A DNA stretch of 16,655 nt from Porticoccaceae bacterium (GTDB taxonomy: Bacteria > Pseudomonadota > Gammaproteobacteria > Pseudomonadales > Porticoccaceae): NCBI GenBank assembly GCA_003491845.1, contig DNBN01000330.1, positions 8,159-24,813 on the forward strand, read 5' to 3'. Below are positions 1-7,996 of the stretch, piece after piece. Under the pieces are notes generated by a model, which was given only the letters and a program-made list of their open reading frames with translations, ran no database searches and was not told the origin of the DNA. Both the position numbers and the translations under genes were made by a program. Each line of letters starts with the position of its first letter. Position 1 is the first letter of the stretch.

Positions 1-698
1 GCCGCGATTATTAAGCCATTCCAAACCATCCATTCAGCAAAATAATTAGGATGGCGACAGTAGCGCCACAAACCAACGTTGCATACTTGGCGTTGCTTAC
101 CCTGTTTTTTCATAGCTTTTAGAAAACGTAGCTTCTGCATGTCCGCTATGCTTTCCATAGTAAAGGCCAAAGCCCAAATTAATAGCCCAAGAATCTCTAG
201 CGCAAAGAGTTCTGGTGCACTATTTGACGCAACAATAAAAATCGGTAGTGCCAAGAAAGAGGCGTTGGCAAGTCCTTGGGAAATAGCATCAATTTGCAGG
301 GCAAGACCAGTATTTTTTTTACCTTCTTTTACCCAACGAAGACGCTGATATTGGTACCTTGGAAACTCTTTTTCTAACAACCCCAGATACCACATTTTCA
401 GTGCACCTAAACCCATTCTAAGTCCCACTAAAACTAGCACCATGGAGACCATCAAAGATCGAATCTGATTACCATCACTGAACAAAAAGCTGATAATCCC
501 AAGAAGCACTAGCCCCCATGGCCAACCAATATCAACATAACTCATACGCCCTGTGCGCCAAATAGGAATGCACACTACAAATGTAAAAAGAAGCAGCTGG
601 CCAAGACCATTTAAAATACCCAGATCAAAAAAACTAGTGGTATTTACAATTAAAGCCAAAACAAACAAAAATGGGTAAAGCGGTCGAAAATAGTTCAT
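1..698 (-). CDS. DUF1295 / steroid 5-alpha-reductase-like membrane protein (C-terminus cut by window edge)
   Basis: The minus frame is open from an ATG at 698 to the left edge, giving 232 visible codons and no stop, so the C-terminus is missing. The protein is hydrophobic with several membrane segments (about residues 6-22, 33-47, 59-73, 80-99, 143-158 and 164-181). The diagnostic family motif is present near residues 210-223: LWRYCRHPNYFAEW, matching the conserved R-x-S/C-RHPNYF-x-E/D signature of DUF1295 and the related 5-alpha-reductase/isoprenylcysteine methyltransferase fold. An N-terminal SYVDIGWPWG (53-62) is also typical of DUF1295. Family members are inner-membrane proteins, some NADPH-dependent, whose substrate is usually unknown. 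The gene begins 42 bp after the acylase gene on the same strand, so co-transcription is plausible. A weak AGGA lies about 15 bp upstream of the start. The family call is firm; any steroid or lipid substrate is inference. Confidence 0.88.
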   Translation of the reverse strand, partial: MNYFRPLYPFLFVLALIVNTTSFFDLGILNGLGQLLLFTFVVCIPIWRTGRMSYVDIGWPWGLVLLGIISFLFSDGNQIRSLMVSMVLVLVGLRMGLGALKMWYLGLLEKEFPRYQYQRLRWVKEGKKNTGLALQIDAISQGLANASFLALPIFIVASNSAPELFALEILGLLIWALAFTMESIADMQKLRFLKAMKKQGKQRQVCNVGLWRYCRHPNYFAEWMVWNGLIIA

Positions 699-740
699 CG
701 TTATCTAGGATTCCTAAAAAAGCTAAAATATGGGACGGCC

Positions 741-3131
741 CTACTCTGAGAGCGTTACTTGGCTTATGGTATTTTTCATAATCGCACTTGGAGTAAAGTA
801 GATATCGCGCCATGCCTTATCACGATATCGAGTGGTTTGGTCACTAAAATGATGAGTATTGGGCGCACCTGACTGACTATAGGAAAGAATTGCCTGTGCC
901 TTTGGTCCCTCTTCAGTGTAATTTAGGGTCATAATAAAACTGGATCCATAGGCAATATTATAACCGCTACTGCTCAGGGTTTTACTGTCTCCAACGGTAT
1001 CGTTAATGCCAGAAAATATTGGTGAATCAATATAGGGGCTAGTCTCCTGAAGGTTAGCAATACCCTCATATCGATTACCTCCATGTACCGAAAATGGTAT
1101 CCCGCCTCTATGAGCTTTTTGCAGCTCCCCCAGTGATACATCCAGAGCAATACCTGATGTAGTAAGCAGTGAAACAGCCTCTGCAAGCGCAACTAGTGGC
1201 CGATCATCCAGAGTCAGTCCAGCGGGTGTTAACGTAGGCTGAGCAACATCGAAAGCGCCTCGAAACAATGGGCCAGAGAACTGTGTAGCTGCGTAATCAA
1301 AACGTGTTATCCATTCTCTAAATAAGACAGAACCCCTACTGCCTAAATTATAGCGGTTATCCCAACCATCCAAAATGTTGCAGGCCTCGGTTACATCAAC
1401 GACCTTATTGCTCAAAGACACCATGGGTGTCTGACGACATCGATCAAGTAATTCAGGTTTAAGTAGGTGTGCGGATAGACCGGTATTGTCAAATAGAGCA
1501 GTCTGGATTTCTTTTGCTGAAAACAAGCTATCTTGCCCTTTAAAGTTGAAGCCCTGCAGTCCCTCTAGTAGATGAATATTCATCCGCGTACGCACACTGC
1601 GCGGAGAGTTAGTTGCTCCATATAAAGGAGAATAATCAGTATTAGGGTGCTTAGGATCGCTCAGCCAATAACTGTCATTTGCATTAAAAACATAGAATTC
1701 ACTCTCAATCAGCGGGCGTTGCTCAAATGGCGTGGTCCCGGGGATAGGAGTATCCAAATTAATAACCCATTCATCCCGGCTATTACTCCCATCTAGGATC
1801 ACCAACCCTTTAGTCAGATACAGCTGATGTAATTGTGGCACCTGTTTAACGCGCTCTTGCCATGCTGCAATAGCGTCAGTACTTAGAGCAGCCACATTAG
1901 TATTATCAAGATAAACCGCACGACCATCAGCACTGGTGGATATAGTGTTTACCCAAGGCATTGCATTATAGTTTTTATGTGCTGCAATAAATTCATCCAT
2001 AGATTGGGCCTGGCCCATGGCTAGCCACTGGGCAAGCACCGCAGTATTTCCACTATTAGCATCTCGTGCAACATAAGCAGTCTTTTTAGTCCAGTCAAGA
2101 CCTGGCATTTTTACAACGGGGCCCAAGTGACTATGCCAAATGGGTGTTGTTTGAGTCTGTAGTCCATCGTCTGTAAAGACACTTACTGTTACATTTTTTG
2201 CTTCTAGGCTGCGCCAGTCTCCGTCATAAAGATACTGAGTAGGATCTTTTGGGTTCAACGTCAGTTGGTAGAGTACTACACGTTTAGAATCCGATACGGT
2301 ATGTGTCCAAGCCACCGCATGATTAAAGCCCAAGGCAACACCAGGTGTGCCAATTAATCCAGTACCATAGACATTTAGCTCCCCAGGAATGGTTAGATGT
2401 TTTTCCCAAAAGCGCGAAGTACCAAACCAGGGATAATGCGGATTAGCCAGCAGGCTGCCTTTGCCATTTTCCGTCGCTTTGCTTCCCAAAGCCCAACCAT
2501 TTGAACCCATACCCGCAAGTTTAATACCTTCAATTGCCGCCAACTGATGCGCCACCGGCACCTTTACAGGGACTACTGCCTCAGGCGGCTGCGCTGCAAC
2601 AATAGCACCAGCCATACGGGTAAGAGAATAAACTAGAGCGACATATTGCGTCATAAAATCAGCTGCATTGACCGGCTTAACCCAACTGGATTGATCACAC
2701 CATGAACCAAAATCTCCAGATTTATCTGCAAGATATCGGTTATAACCCGCAGTGTAGCCTTGTATCCACTGCTTAATTTTTTCTGGTTGGTCTGCTAGGG
2801 CCGCACGCCCTTTATAGGGTATATCCAGCGCTTGCATGATCATGTCACTATAAATATGGGAATTATTGTGCCCAGCACCAAAATACTTGGCTGCCTCGCC
2901 CCGAGCAGTAAGCAGTGCAACAGCCATGTTACATACCTGATCCTGAGCAGAGGCATAGGCTTCTCCATAACCCAAACTGCCGTAATCGGACGCTGTAATA
3001 TGGGCCACACCAAAGGTAGTGCGAGTAATATCAACACTATAATTTACTAACGCTTCTTCATGCGACTGACAGGCAGCTAGACCAGAAATAACAACGGCGA
3101 AAAATATGCAACGAAATATAGGAGATGTCAT
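741..3131 (-). CDS. Penicillin acylase family (S45 Ntn-hydrolase) acylase, predicted lipoprotein
   Basis: The 796-residue protein has the family's usual length for a single-chain precursor that cleaves itself into two subunits. Residues 1-20 form a signal sequence ending in a lipobox (LAAC, Cys21), with Gln at +2, which by the Lol rule favours outer-membrane sorting. The alpha-chain region runs to about 209. The predicted autocatalytic nucleophile is Ser210 in GMGSNGWALG, followed by LLANPHYPW (227-235), the His-containing LGFNHAVAWTHTV (267-279) and YNAMPWVNT (388-396) with the likely oxyanion Asn395. This pattern is closer to aculeacin A acylase, PvdQ and QuiP than to classical penicillin G acylase. 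Family members remove acyl chains from homoserine lactones, siderophore precursors or lipopeptides. Which applies here cannot be read from sequence. The signal peptide fixes the start; the Shine-Dalgarno is weak (AAGGG about 13-17 bp upstream). Confidence 0.9.
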   Translation of the reverse strand: MTSPIFRCIFFAVVISGLAACQSHEEALVNYSVDITRTTFGVAHITASDYGSLGYGEAYASAQDQVCNMAVALLTARGEAAKYFGAGHNNSHIYSDMIMQALDIPYKGRAALADQPEKIKQWIQGYTAGYNRYLADKSGDFGSWCDQSSWVKPVNAADFMTQYVALVYSLTRMAGAIVAAQPPEAVVPVKVPVAHQLAAIEGIKLAGMGSNGWALGSKATENGKGSLLANPHYPWFGTSRFWEKHLTIPGELNVYGTGLIGTPGVALGFNHAVAWTHTVSDSKRVVLYQLTLNPKDPTQYLYDGDWRSLEAKNVTVSVFTDDGLQTQTTPIWHSHLGPVVKMPGLDWTKKTAYVARDANSGNTAVLAQWLAMGQAQSMDEFIAAHKNYNAMPWVNTISTSADGRAVYLDNTNVAALSTDAIAAWQERVKQVPQLHQLYLTKGLVILDGSNSRDEWVINLDTPIPGTTPFEQRPLIESEFYVFNANDSYWLSDPKHPNTDYSPLYGATNSPRSVRTRMNIHLLEGLQGFNFKGQDSLFSAKEIQTALFDNTGLSAHLLKPELLDRCRQTPMVSLSNKVVDVTEACNILDGWDNRYNLGSRGSVLFREWITRFDYAATQFSGPLFRGAFDVAQPTLTPAGLTLDDRPLVALAEAVSLLTTSGIALDVSLGELQKAHRGGIPFSVHGGNRYEGIANLQETSPYIDSPIFSGINDTVGDSKTLSSSGYNIAYGSSFIMTLNYTEEGPKAQAILSYSQSGAPNTHHFSDQTTRYRDKAWRDIYFTPSAIMKNTISQVTLSE

Positions 3132-3168
3132 GGTGAACTTATGCCCTTGTATTGTTCTTATAGTAAAA

Positions 3169-3197
3169 ATTATACAAGTTAGTATACAGGAATTGAA
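3169..3197 (-). promoter_or_regulatory. Candidate sigma-70 promoter for the acylase gene
   Basis: Read on the minus strand, a perfect TATAAT (3169-3174) lies 17 bp downstream of TTCAAT (3192-3197, only 3 of 6 to TTGACA). Transcription would start near 3162 and leave a leader of about 30 nt before the acylase start. The -10 is convincing and the -35 is poor, so an activator may be needed. The remaining 200 bp up to the SDR stop shows nothing else I can name. Confidence 0.4.
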
Positions 3198-3399
3198 CTA
3201 CCGGCTAATCCACATCAACAATCAGTCTTTAGTTGCATACACCATTGCCATTACAAAAACGCCACTTCACTAGTCAAATTGATTTTTACTCAACGTCTAA
3301 GGACTAGACTTTTACCACAATAAAGCGCTTCTAAAATAACAATATCAGTCATCAGTAAATAGACGTTGCTGCTAACAACAAACTTGTCTCTATTTTGTT

Positions 3400-4275
3400 T
3401 TAGAGCATATCGATCTTCTGATCCACGATATGCTGCAGCAATGGACTTTTTTCAGCGCGCTCAAATGCTGCATCAATCGCTGCAGATTGTTGTTGCATAA
3501 AGGGCCGGTAATTAGGATGGGTGAAAATATATAACTCACCAGCATTTAGTGCTTCGACGACGCGTTTACCGACGATAGAGACCTCAATACCGTTTTCCAC
3601 CAGATGCTTAGCCCTCTTTGAGAAGCTACTTTCAGTCATTATATCCCAGTCGTCAGACTGGTACTGCTCTGGTCGATTTCTCTCTGAATCATAAATACGA
3701 GTTTGTACAAAAGCAGGACACAACACAGAAACTCTGATTCCTTTTCTTTCAAGCTCACCAGCCCAACTTTCTGACAGAGCCACCACTGCTGCTTTTGTTG
3801 CGGTGTAGGCTCCACTGTAAGGAACACCAGTCATTCCAGCCATAGATGCTACGTTAATAACCCAGCCACCTTCACCGTGTTGTTTAATCAGTGGGACAAT
3901 CGCCTTAGCACCATAAACCACCCCCATTAAATTTACGTCCAGCACCCATTGCCAACCATTTTTATTTTGGCTCTCAATAGATCCGGAGTCTCCACCCACC
4001 CCTGCATTATTTACCACCATATGCACTTTTCCGAAGCGCTCTACTGCCTGCTGCCCGACTACCTGCCACTGCACCTCATCCGCTACATCCAGAATAACTG
4101 TCAGTACCGAGACACCCCTTGCTTGAAGCTCTAGGGCCGCTTTTTGAAGATTTTCTTGATCGATATCTGCAAGCACAATATTCATACCCTGTTCACCTAA
4201 CGCCGTAGCAATAGATAACCCAATACCTTGTGCTCCTCCACTAATGACTGCGGTTTTTCCTGCAAAGTCAGACAT
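3400..4275 (-). CDS. SDR family NAD(P)-dependent oxidoreductase
   Basis: A classical short-chain dehydrogenase with a C-terminal extension (291 residues against the usual ~250). The Rossmann nucleotide-binding motif is GGAQGIG at 13-19. Asp38 at the end of beta-2 (VLADID) suggests NAD(H) preference. DVAD follows at 63-66, NNAG at 89-92, and the catalytic set is Asn115, Ser144, Tyr157 and Lys161 (YTATK). PAFVQT (187-192) is the usual cofactor loop. The last ~60 residues (THPNYRPFMQQQ and on) resemble the tail of SDRs found in hydrocarbon, alcohol and steroid catabolic clusters, but the substrate is not evident. It would oxidise or reduce an alcohol/ketone in the cytoplasm. It is monocistronic by appearance: 268 bp precede the next same-strand gene, and it diverges from the gene at 4794. 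GAAAGG about 10-14 bp upstream is an acceptable ribosome site. Confidence 0.93.
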   Translation of the reverse strand: MSDFAGKTAVISGGAQGIGLSIATALGEQGMNIVLADIDQENLQKAALELQARGVSVLTVILDVADEVQWQVVGQQAVERFGKVHMVVNNAGVGGDSGSIESQNKNGWQWVLDVNLMGVVYGAKAIVPLIKQHGEGGWVINVASMAGMTGVPYSGAYTATKAAVVALSESWAGELERKGIRVSVLCPAFVQTRIYDSERNRPEQYQSDDWDIMTESSFSKRAKHLVENGIEVSIVGKRVVEALNAGELYIFTHPNYRPFMQQQSAAIDAAFERAEKSPLLQHIVDQKIDML

Positions 4276-4793
4276 CTTAATTCGCCCTTTCGTTGATTAT
4301 TAATCCTTCACTACTACATTGATAGAACAAAACTCTGTGTCTTAGTTCTTGTTTACTTGGTGCTGCCTTTATGAAGAACTCTAGAGTGTAATGCAAGACT
4401 TTTAAACGCCCTTAGTAAAGAAACAATGATTTGATTAGCCGCTTTCTCTATCAAATAGGTATTACTCGAACGTTTTTATCGTTGAAGTTGGGATATCACC
4501 CAATATGACTATTAATCTTTACCCAGTAGCAGCCAACAATAGCGGTATCTGCAACCCTATAGAACAGGGAACTTAGACAAAATGCATAGTTTGTAAAGGC
4601 TGTGTTGTGTTTATCACTAATATTCACCCGATATCAGCTCATTATTTTATGAATTAATATCCTTACAAAAGTACTACTACCCAAAACGGCCAAGATAAGT
4701 TAATAAATGTAACCTTTACTTCCCTTTCTTATCATGGTAAGTTTACGTTACATTTTACAAAGCACTGCATTTCAACAATAACAAGGAGCAACC
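4276..4793. other. 518 bp divergent intergenic region
   Basis: This stretch lies between the divergent starts of the SDR gene and the DUF6249-like gene. I find no convincing coding sequence or RNA gene. It holds an imperfect inverted repeat near the SDR start (aacaaaact at 4327-4334 region against agttcttgtt at 4344-4353), a stronger inverted repeat at 4705-4755 annotated separately, and a strong Shine-Dalgarno AAGGAG at 4783-4788, five bases before the ATG at 4794. Its length is generous for promoters alone. I cannot name anything else in it. Confidence 0.5.
4705..4755. promoter_or_regulatory. Inverted-repeat candidate operator upstream of the DUF6249-like/XRE genes
   Basis: The arms AAATGTAAC (4705-4713) and GTTACATTT (4747-4755) are exact reverse complements. 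The similarity continues inward: reading each arm toward the centre gives AAATGTAAC followed by CTTTACTT on one side and GTAAACTT on the other, so each half-site spans about 17-19 bp around a roughly 13 bp centre. It sits 40-90 bp upstream of the start codon, where a repressor or activator site would be expected. A natural candidate ligand is the XRE regulator encoded at 5180, but that is inference. Confidence 0.4.
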
Positions 4794-5174
4794 ATGGAAA
4801 TATTAATACCACGAGCCGGAATATTGGTTCCAATAGCAATAATATATGTTATTTTCTTGTTTAGTCACAAAAATGAAACACAGAAATATAACGCGATTAT
4901 TCAAGTTTCGAAAAATATTGATGACCCATCTAAAATTGAAGAAATTCTCGATAGTTTAAGTGACAACAAAAAACCCATTGATTACAGACGCGGTGGCGTA
5001 ATAACTTTGTTTGTTGGCATCGGTTTATTCCTTTTTGGCTTAACCTTTATAAGTATCCTCAAGGGTGTTGGTCTTCTTGTTGGTGCAATTGGCACTGGTT
5101 CAATAATTGCGGGGTACCTCTATCCTAACGATGGCGCTGAAATCACCAGAGCAGTTGAAAAATTTGAAGATTAA
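4794..5174 (+). CDS. Small DUF6249-like membrane protein
   Basis: A 126-residue protein with one N-terminal membrane segment (about 6-25), a short polar cytoplasmic-type stretch (26-65, containing a helix with KIEEILDSL), then two closely spaced segments (about 68-86 and 90-110) rich in glycine (VGIGLFLFGL, LVGAIGTGS). A basic YRRGG (64-68) precedes the second segment. This layout, with a short loop then a GIG-type double-TM hairpin, resembles DUF6249, a family of unknown function usually found beside small regulators or sigma factors. The ribosome site is strong (AAGGAG, 5 nt spacing). It is followed after 5 bp by an XRE regulator, so the two are very likely co-translated and may work as a membrane sensor/regulator pair. 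Family membership is by recalled pattern; the function is unknown. Confidence 0.75.
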   Translation: MEILIPRAGILVPIAIIYVIFLFSHKNETQKYNAIIQVSKNIDDPSKIEEILDSLSDNKKPIDYRRGGVITLFVGIGLFLFGLTFISILKGVGLLVGAIGTGSIIAGYLYPNDGAEITRAVEKFED

Positions 5175-5179
5175 CACTA

Positions 5180-5392
5180 ATGGGTAATCATCATAAAAAG
5201 CTTTTGAATAATCTTGAAGAATTAAGAAAGACTGCATGTTTAACTCAACAGGAACTCTCAAAAAGTGCCGGTGTGTCACGAAAAAGCATCAATGCAATCG
5301 AAAATGGCATTTATGTTCCCTCTACGGTGCTTGCGTTGAAAATCGCTAACACCTTAAACTGCACTGTCGAAGACCTGTTCAAACTGCCCTGA
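5180..5392 (+). CDS. Small XRE/Cro-CI-family HTH transcriptional regulator
   Basis: A 70-residue single-domain regulator. The helix-turn-helix covers about residues 12-66, with LTQQELSKSAGVS (21-33) as helices 2-3, the recognition helix VSRKSINAIENG (32-43) and the usual YVPS (45-48) turn. It ends in CTVEDLFKLP, the standard C-terminus of the short YgzD-like subfamily, and has no effector domain. It probably binds DNA as a dimer. The start lies 5 bp after the stop of the membrane-protein gene without a clear ribosome site, which fits translational coupling. Regulators of this class often control the adjacent membrane-protein gene and themselves. The inverted repeat at 4705-4755 is a candidate site. 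Whether it also controls the receptor genes starting 134 bp downstream is open. Confidence 0.9.
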   Translation: MGNHHKKLLNNLEELRKTACLTQQELSKSAGVSRKSINAIENGIYVPSTVLALKIANTLNCTVEDLFKLP

Positions 5393-5525
5393 ATTTATAG
5401 TGCGCTATGATCTAAATATAGGTTCTTGGTTGGGTTTAATACTATTTATGGTGCTTTATACTCGCCCAAAATCGACCGCCATGAGATTATTTGGATGCCT
5501 GTAAAAACACCTATAGAATAGTGAC

Positions 5526-5819
5526 ATGAAAGCAAAATTCACAATAATGGCAGTTTGTATATTCCTTATCTGCGGCCAACTTTTTGAAATAAATCAGTCT
5601 GTTGATCATGAATGTCATGAAAGAGATTGCTTTGTTTGTCCCTGTAAAACTGATGAGTATTGTTTCAGCTCTAAATCTGCTCCAAGCACAACCAAAATAA
5701 CCACAGTTCTGATTACTTCGATCAAAAACCCAGTTATAAAAACTGCATCTAACATGCTCAGAGGCATCAGAGCACCCCCTGGAAAAAGGAAAATTAAACC
5801 ATATGTCTACAGTCGATAA
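5526..5819 (+). CDS. Cysteine-rich exported small protein, overlapping the TonB receptor gene
   Basis: A 97-residue protein that I do not assign to a named family. Residues 1-20 are a basic-hydrophobic signal-like segment (MKAKFTIMAVCIFLICG). After it comes a tight cysteine/histidine cluster, HECHERDCFVCPCKTDEYC (28-46), with Cys30, 35, 38, 40 and 46 and His28/31. The tail is Thr/Ser-rich and then basic, including IRAPP (81-85). Small secreted proteins ending in an RAPP-like motif and preceding TonB receptors occur elsewhere (DUF2946-like and copper-associated small proteins); the resemblance here is limited. The cluster suggests a metal-binding or disulfide-bonded periplasmic peptide. The start is the first ATG after an in-frame stop at 5514, and no strong ribosome site is visible. 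The 3' end overlaps the receptor start by 17 bp, which suggests coupled expression. Coding status is supported by signal, overlap and composition but not proven. Confidence 0.72.
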   Translation: MKAKFTIMAVCIFLICGQLFEINQSVDHECHERDCFVCPCKTDEYCFSSKSAPSTTKITTVLITSIKNPVIKTASNMLRGIRAPPGKRKIKPYVYSR

Positions 5820-7764
5820 TTACCACTCAGCGGGCTCGCTGATACTCCTCTTAGGTTCACTTTCTTTGAGTGTTCCCTTGGCAGGTGAAGAAGAGCATAT
5901 TCACAAAATCGAAGAAGTCATCGTTACGTCGATGCGTAATCGTTTGAGTTTTGAGCAGCAGCCGACTCGTATTGAAGTCCTAGGACAAGAGGAAGTTCAA
6001 GAAAAGGCAAATATGAAACCTGGTGATATCAGAATGCTACTAAATGAAATCACCGGTATTCATGTCCAACAAACGTCAGCAACCACCTTTAGTTCCAGTA
6101 TTAGAATGCAGGGGCTTGATGGGAAATATACACAACTTCTTCGTAATGGAATGCCTCTATTTGGTGGCTTTTCCTCGGGGCTTGGATTGCTGCAAATAGC
6201 CCCTCTAGATTTACAGCAGGTAGAAGTAATCAAAGGCGCTAATTCGACGCTCTATGGCGCTGGTGCAATAGCCGGTTTGGTAAATTTGATCACTAAAAAG
6301 CCGCAAAGAGACCCTGAGACCTCCCTACTTGTCAATTTGACATCTGCCGGTGGTATGGATGTCAGTGCATTTCATTCCTCATCGCATGACCAAAAGGGCG
6401 TCACAATATTTAGCTCGTATAATAAAGGCGACGCTTATGATCCGGCTGACAATGGTTTCACTGCCATTCCCAAGTTTAACCGGTGGACTTTCAACCCCAC
6501 ACTATTTTTCAGTAAACCAACTAGCGAAATGAGTGTGGGCTTTAGCGCCATAAAAGAAAATCGTATTGGCGGTGACATGAGCTATATTGCGGGCGAAAAA
6601 GCGCAACCGAGCTACTTTGAGCAAGTCGAAACAGATAGGCTATCAAGCCAATTCGAGTACATTACAGAAAAAGATCAAGGCAGAGAATTGATCATTAAAA
6701 ATAGTTTAAATTACTATCAACAAACTATAGGGTCTTCAAATTATACGTTCAAAGGCAGCCAGTTCTCCAGTTTTAGTGAATTGCATCTGCGTGGATCAAC
6801 CTCCCGTGTTGACTGGGTTGTTGGCATGAATTTATGGACAGATAGTTTTGAGCAAGACATTCCCAAACAACCCACAACTATGGACTTTAATTCGCAAACT
6901 GCAGGTTTTTTTGCTCAAGGAGCCTTAGCATTTAACGAGTCCTGGTCACTCGACACAGGACTGCGCATTGATTCTACATCCGATTATGGTGATTTTTTTC
7001 TACCACGAGTTTCTCTGATGTACACAGCAGACAGCCAAACATCAATTCGTATTGGCGGGGGCTTGGGTTACAAGGTACCGTCTCCATTTTCCGCTGATGC
7101 GTCCAACTTACACTATCGCGATATATTATCAATAGATCCAACAGAGCTTAGCGCCGAGGAATCCTCTGGTCTAAACATTGATCTCAACAAACGATTTAGC
7201 ATAGGTAGTGATGCCACAATTAATGCCAATCTTCTATTCTTCTACACTCAGGTGGATAGCCCTCTCCGTTTGCTCGCCAATGATGATGGCACTTTCGCTT
7301 ATAGCCAGCCAGATAACTATGTAAACTCCCAAGGTTCAGAAATTAGTCTTATATGGCGATGGAACAACTTCAAATATTTCTTTGGGTATACCTATGCCGA
7401 TGTAAAAACACATAATGAGGCTGGTAGTACTGTCGTTCCGTTGATGCCAAAAAATCGTGTCAATAATATCCTTGTATATGAAGTTGAAGATGAATTAAGA
7501 ATTGGCTTAGAAGCTTATTATTACGGACGTCAAATTTTAGCAGATGGTTATGAAACCAGAGATTTTTGGATTTTTGGACTTATGATGGAAAAGACAATGG
7601 ATGAGCATTTTTCAGTTTTTCTAAATTTCGAGAATTTTTCTGACACTAGACAAAGTCGATATGATCCTATTTATAGCGGATCACAAACATCACCAGAGTT
7701 CGCAGATATCTATGCTCCATTGGATGGTTTTGTCATCAATGGAGGAGTCAAAATAGTATTTTAA
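5803..7764 (+). CDS. TonB-dependent outer-membrane receptor
   Basis: A 653-residue receptor of the compact siderophore/metal-chelate size class, without a carboxypeptidase-like N-terminal domain or signalling extension. Residues 1-28 are a signal peptide (LILLLGSLSLSVPLAG). EEVIVTS (37-43) is the TonB box. The plug covers about 52-167, with RMQGLDGKYTQLLRNGMPL (101-119), LDLQQVEVIKG (135-145) and TLYGAGAIAGLVNLITKKP (149-167). The rest is a beta-barrel with alternating aromatic strands, ending in a terminal Phe (KIVF), the BAM signal. The plug wording (GGFSSGLGLLQIAPLDL) is strikingly like that of Bacteroidota receptors. AAAGGA at 5785-5790 serves as ribosome site. The substrate is unknown; the linked Cys-rich peptide makes a metal or metallophore plausible. 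No Fur-box-like sequence is evident in the 133 bp before 5526. Confidence 0.95.
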   Translation: MSTVDNYHSAGSLILLLGSLSLSVPLAGEEEHIHKIEEVIVTSMRNRLSFEQQPTRIEVLGQEEVQEKANMKPGDIRMLLNEITGIHVQQTSATTFSSSIRMQGLDGKYTQLLRNGMPLFGGFSSGLGLLQIAPLDLQQVEVIKGANSTLYGAGAIAGLVNLITKKPQRDPETSLLVNLTSAGGMDVSAFHSSSHDQKGVTIFSSYNKGDAYDPADNGFTAIPKFNRWTFNPTLFFSKPTSEMSVGFSAIKENRIGGDMSYIAGEKAQPSYFEQVETDRLSSQFEYITEKDQGRELIIKNSLNYYQQTIGSSNYTFKGSQFSSFSELHLRGSTSRVDWVVGMNLWTDSFEQDIPKQPTTMDFNSQTAGFFAQGALAFNESWSLDTGLRIDSTSDYGDFFLPRVSLMYTADSQTSIRIGGGLGYKVPSPFSADASNLHYRDILSIDPTELSAEESSGLNIDLNKRFSIGSDATINANLLFFYTQVDSPLRLLANDDGTFAYSQPDNYVNSQGSEISLIWRWNNFKYFFGYTYADVKTHNEAGSTVVPLMPKNRVNNILVYEVEDELRIGLEAYYYGRQILADGYETRDFWIFGLMMEKTMDEHFSVFLNFENFSDTRQSRYDPIYSGSQTSPEFADIYAPLDGFVINGGVKIVF

Positions 7765-7925
7765 GGATCTAAACTGATTGGATAACTAATTTTTAGTCGA
7801 TCAAACTCTGCAAATACAAGCATGAACCATGGCCGGCCAACAGTCTTATTACCGACCAATTTAAATGGTTCGTCCGTTTAATAAGCCTTACTGTGGTGAA
7901 ATATAAAAAACCTAATTTAATTCTT

Positions 7926-7941
7926 ATAAATAATTATTTAT
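7926..7941. promoter_or_regulatory. 16-bp AT-only palindrome upstream of the second XRE gene
   Basis: ATAAATAATTATTTAT is a perfect palindrome 55 bp before the ATG at 7997. It immediately precedes a candidate promoter, TTGATA (7941-7946), 16 bp spacer, TGTAAA (7963-7968). The position suits an autoregulatory operator. However, the region is extremely AT-rich, so a chance palindrome is quite possible. Confidence 0.25.
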
Positions 7942-7996
7942 TGATAAACGATAATATTTAGTTGTAAAACGTTGTTTTTCCATTTAACCTACACAC

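Noticed and set aside
79..348. Plus-strand 89-codon open frame
   Set aside because: It lies opposite the DUF1295 coding sequence, whose RHPNYF motif and membrane pattern are clearly the real product.
5393..5525. Fur box or other metal-regulator site before the Cys-rich peptide gene
   Set aside because: I looked for GATAAT-type repeats and found none; no recognisable operator is present.
7830..7839. Palindrome TGGCCGGCCA after the TonB receptor gene
   Set aside because: A short GC palindrome without a T-tract or a nearby partner; no regulatory reading could be supported.
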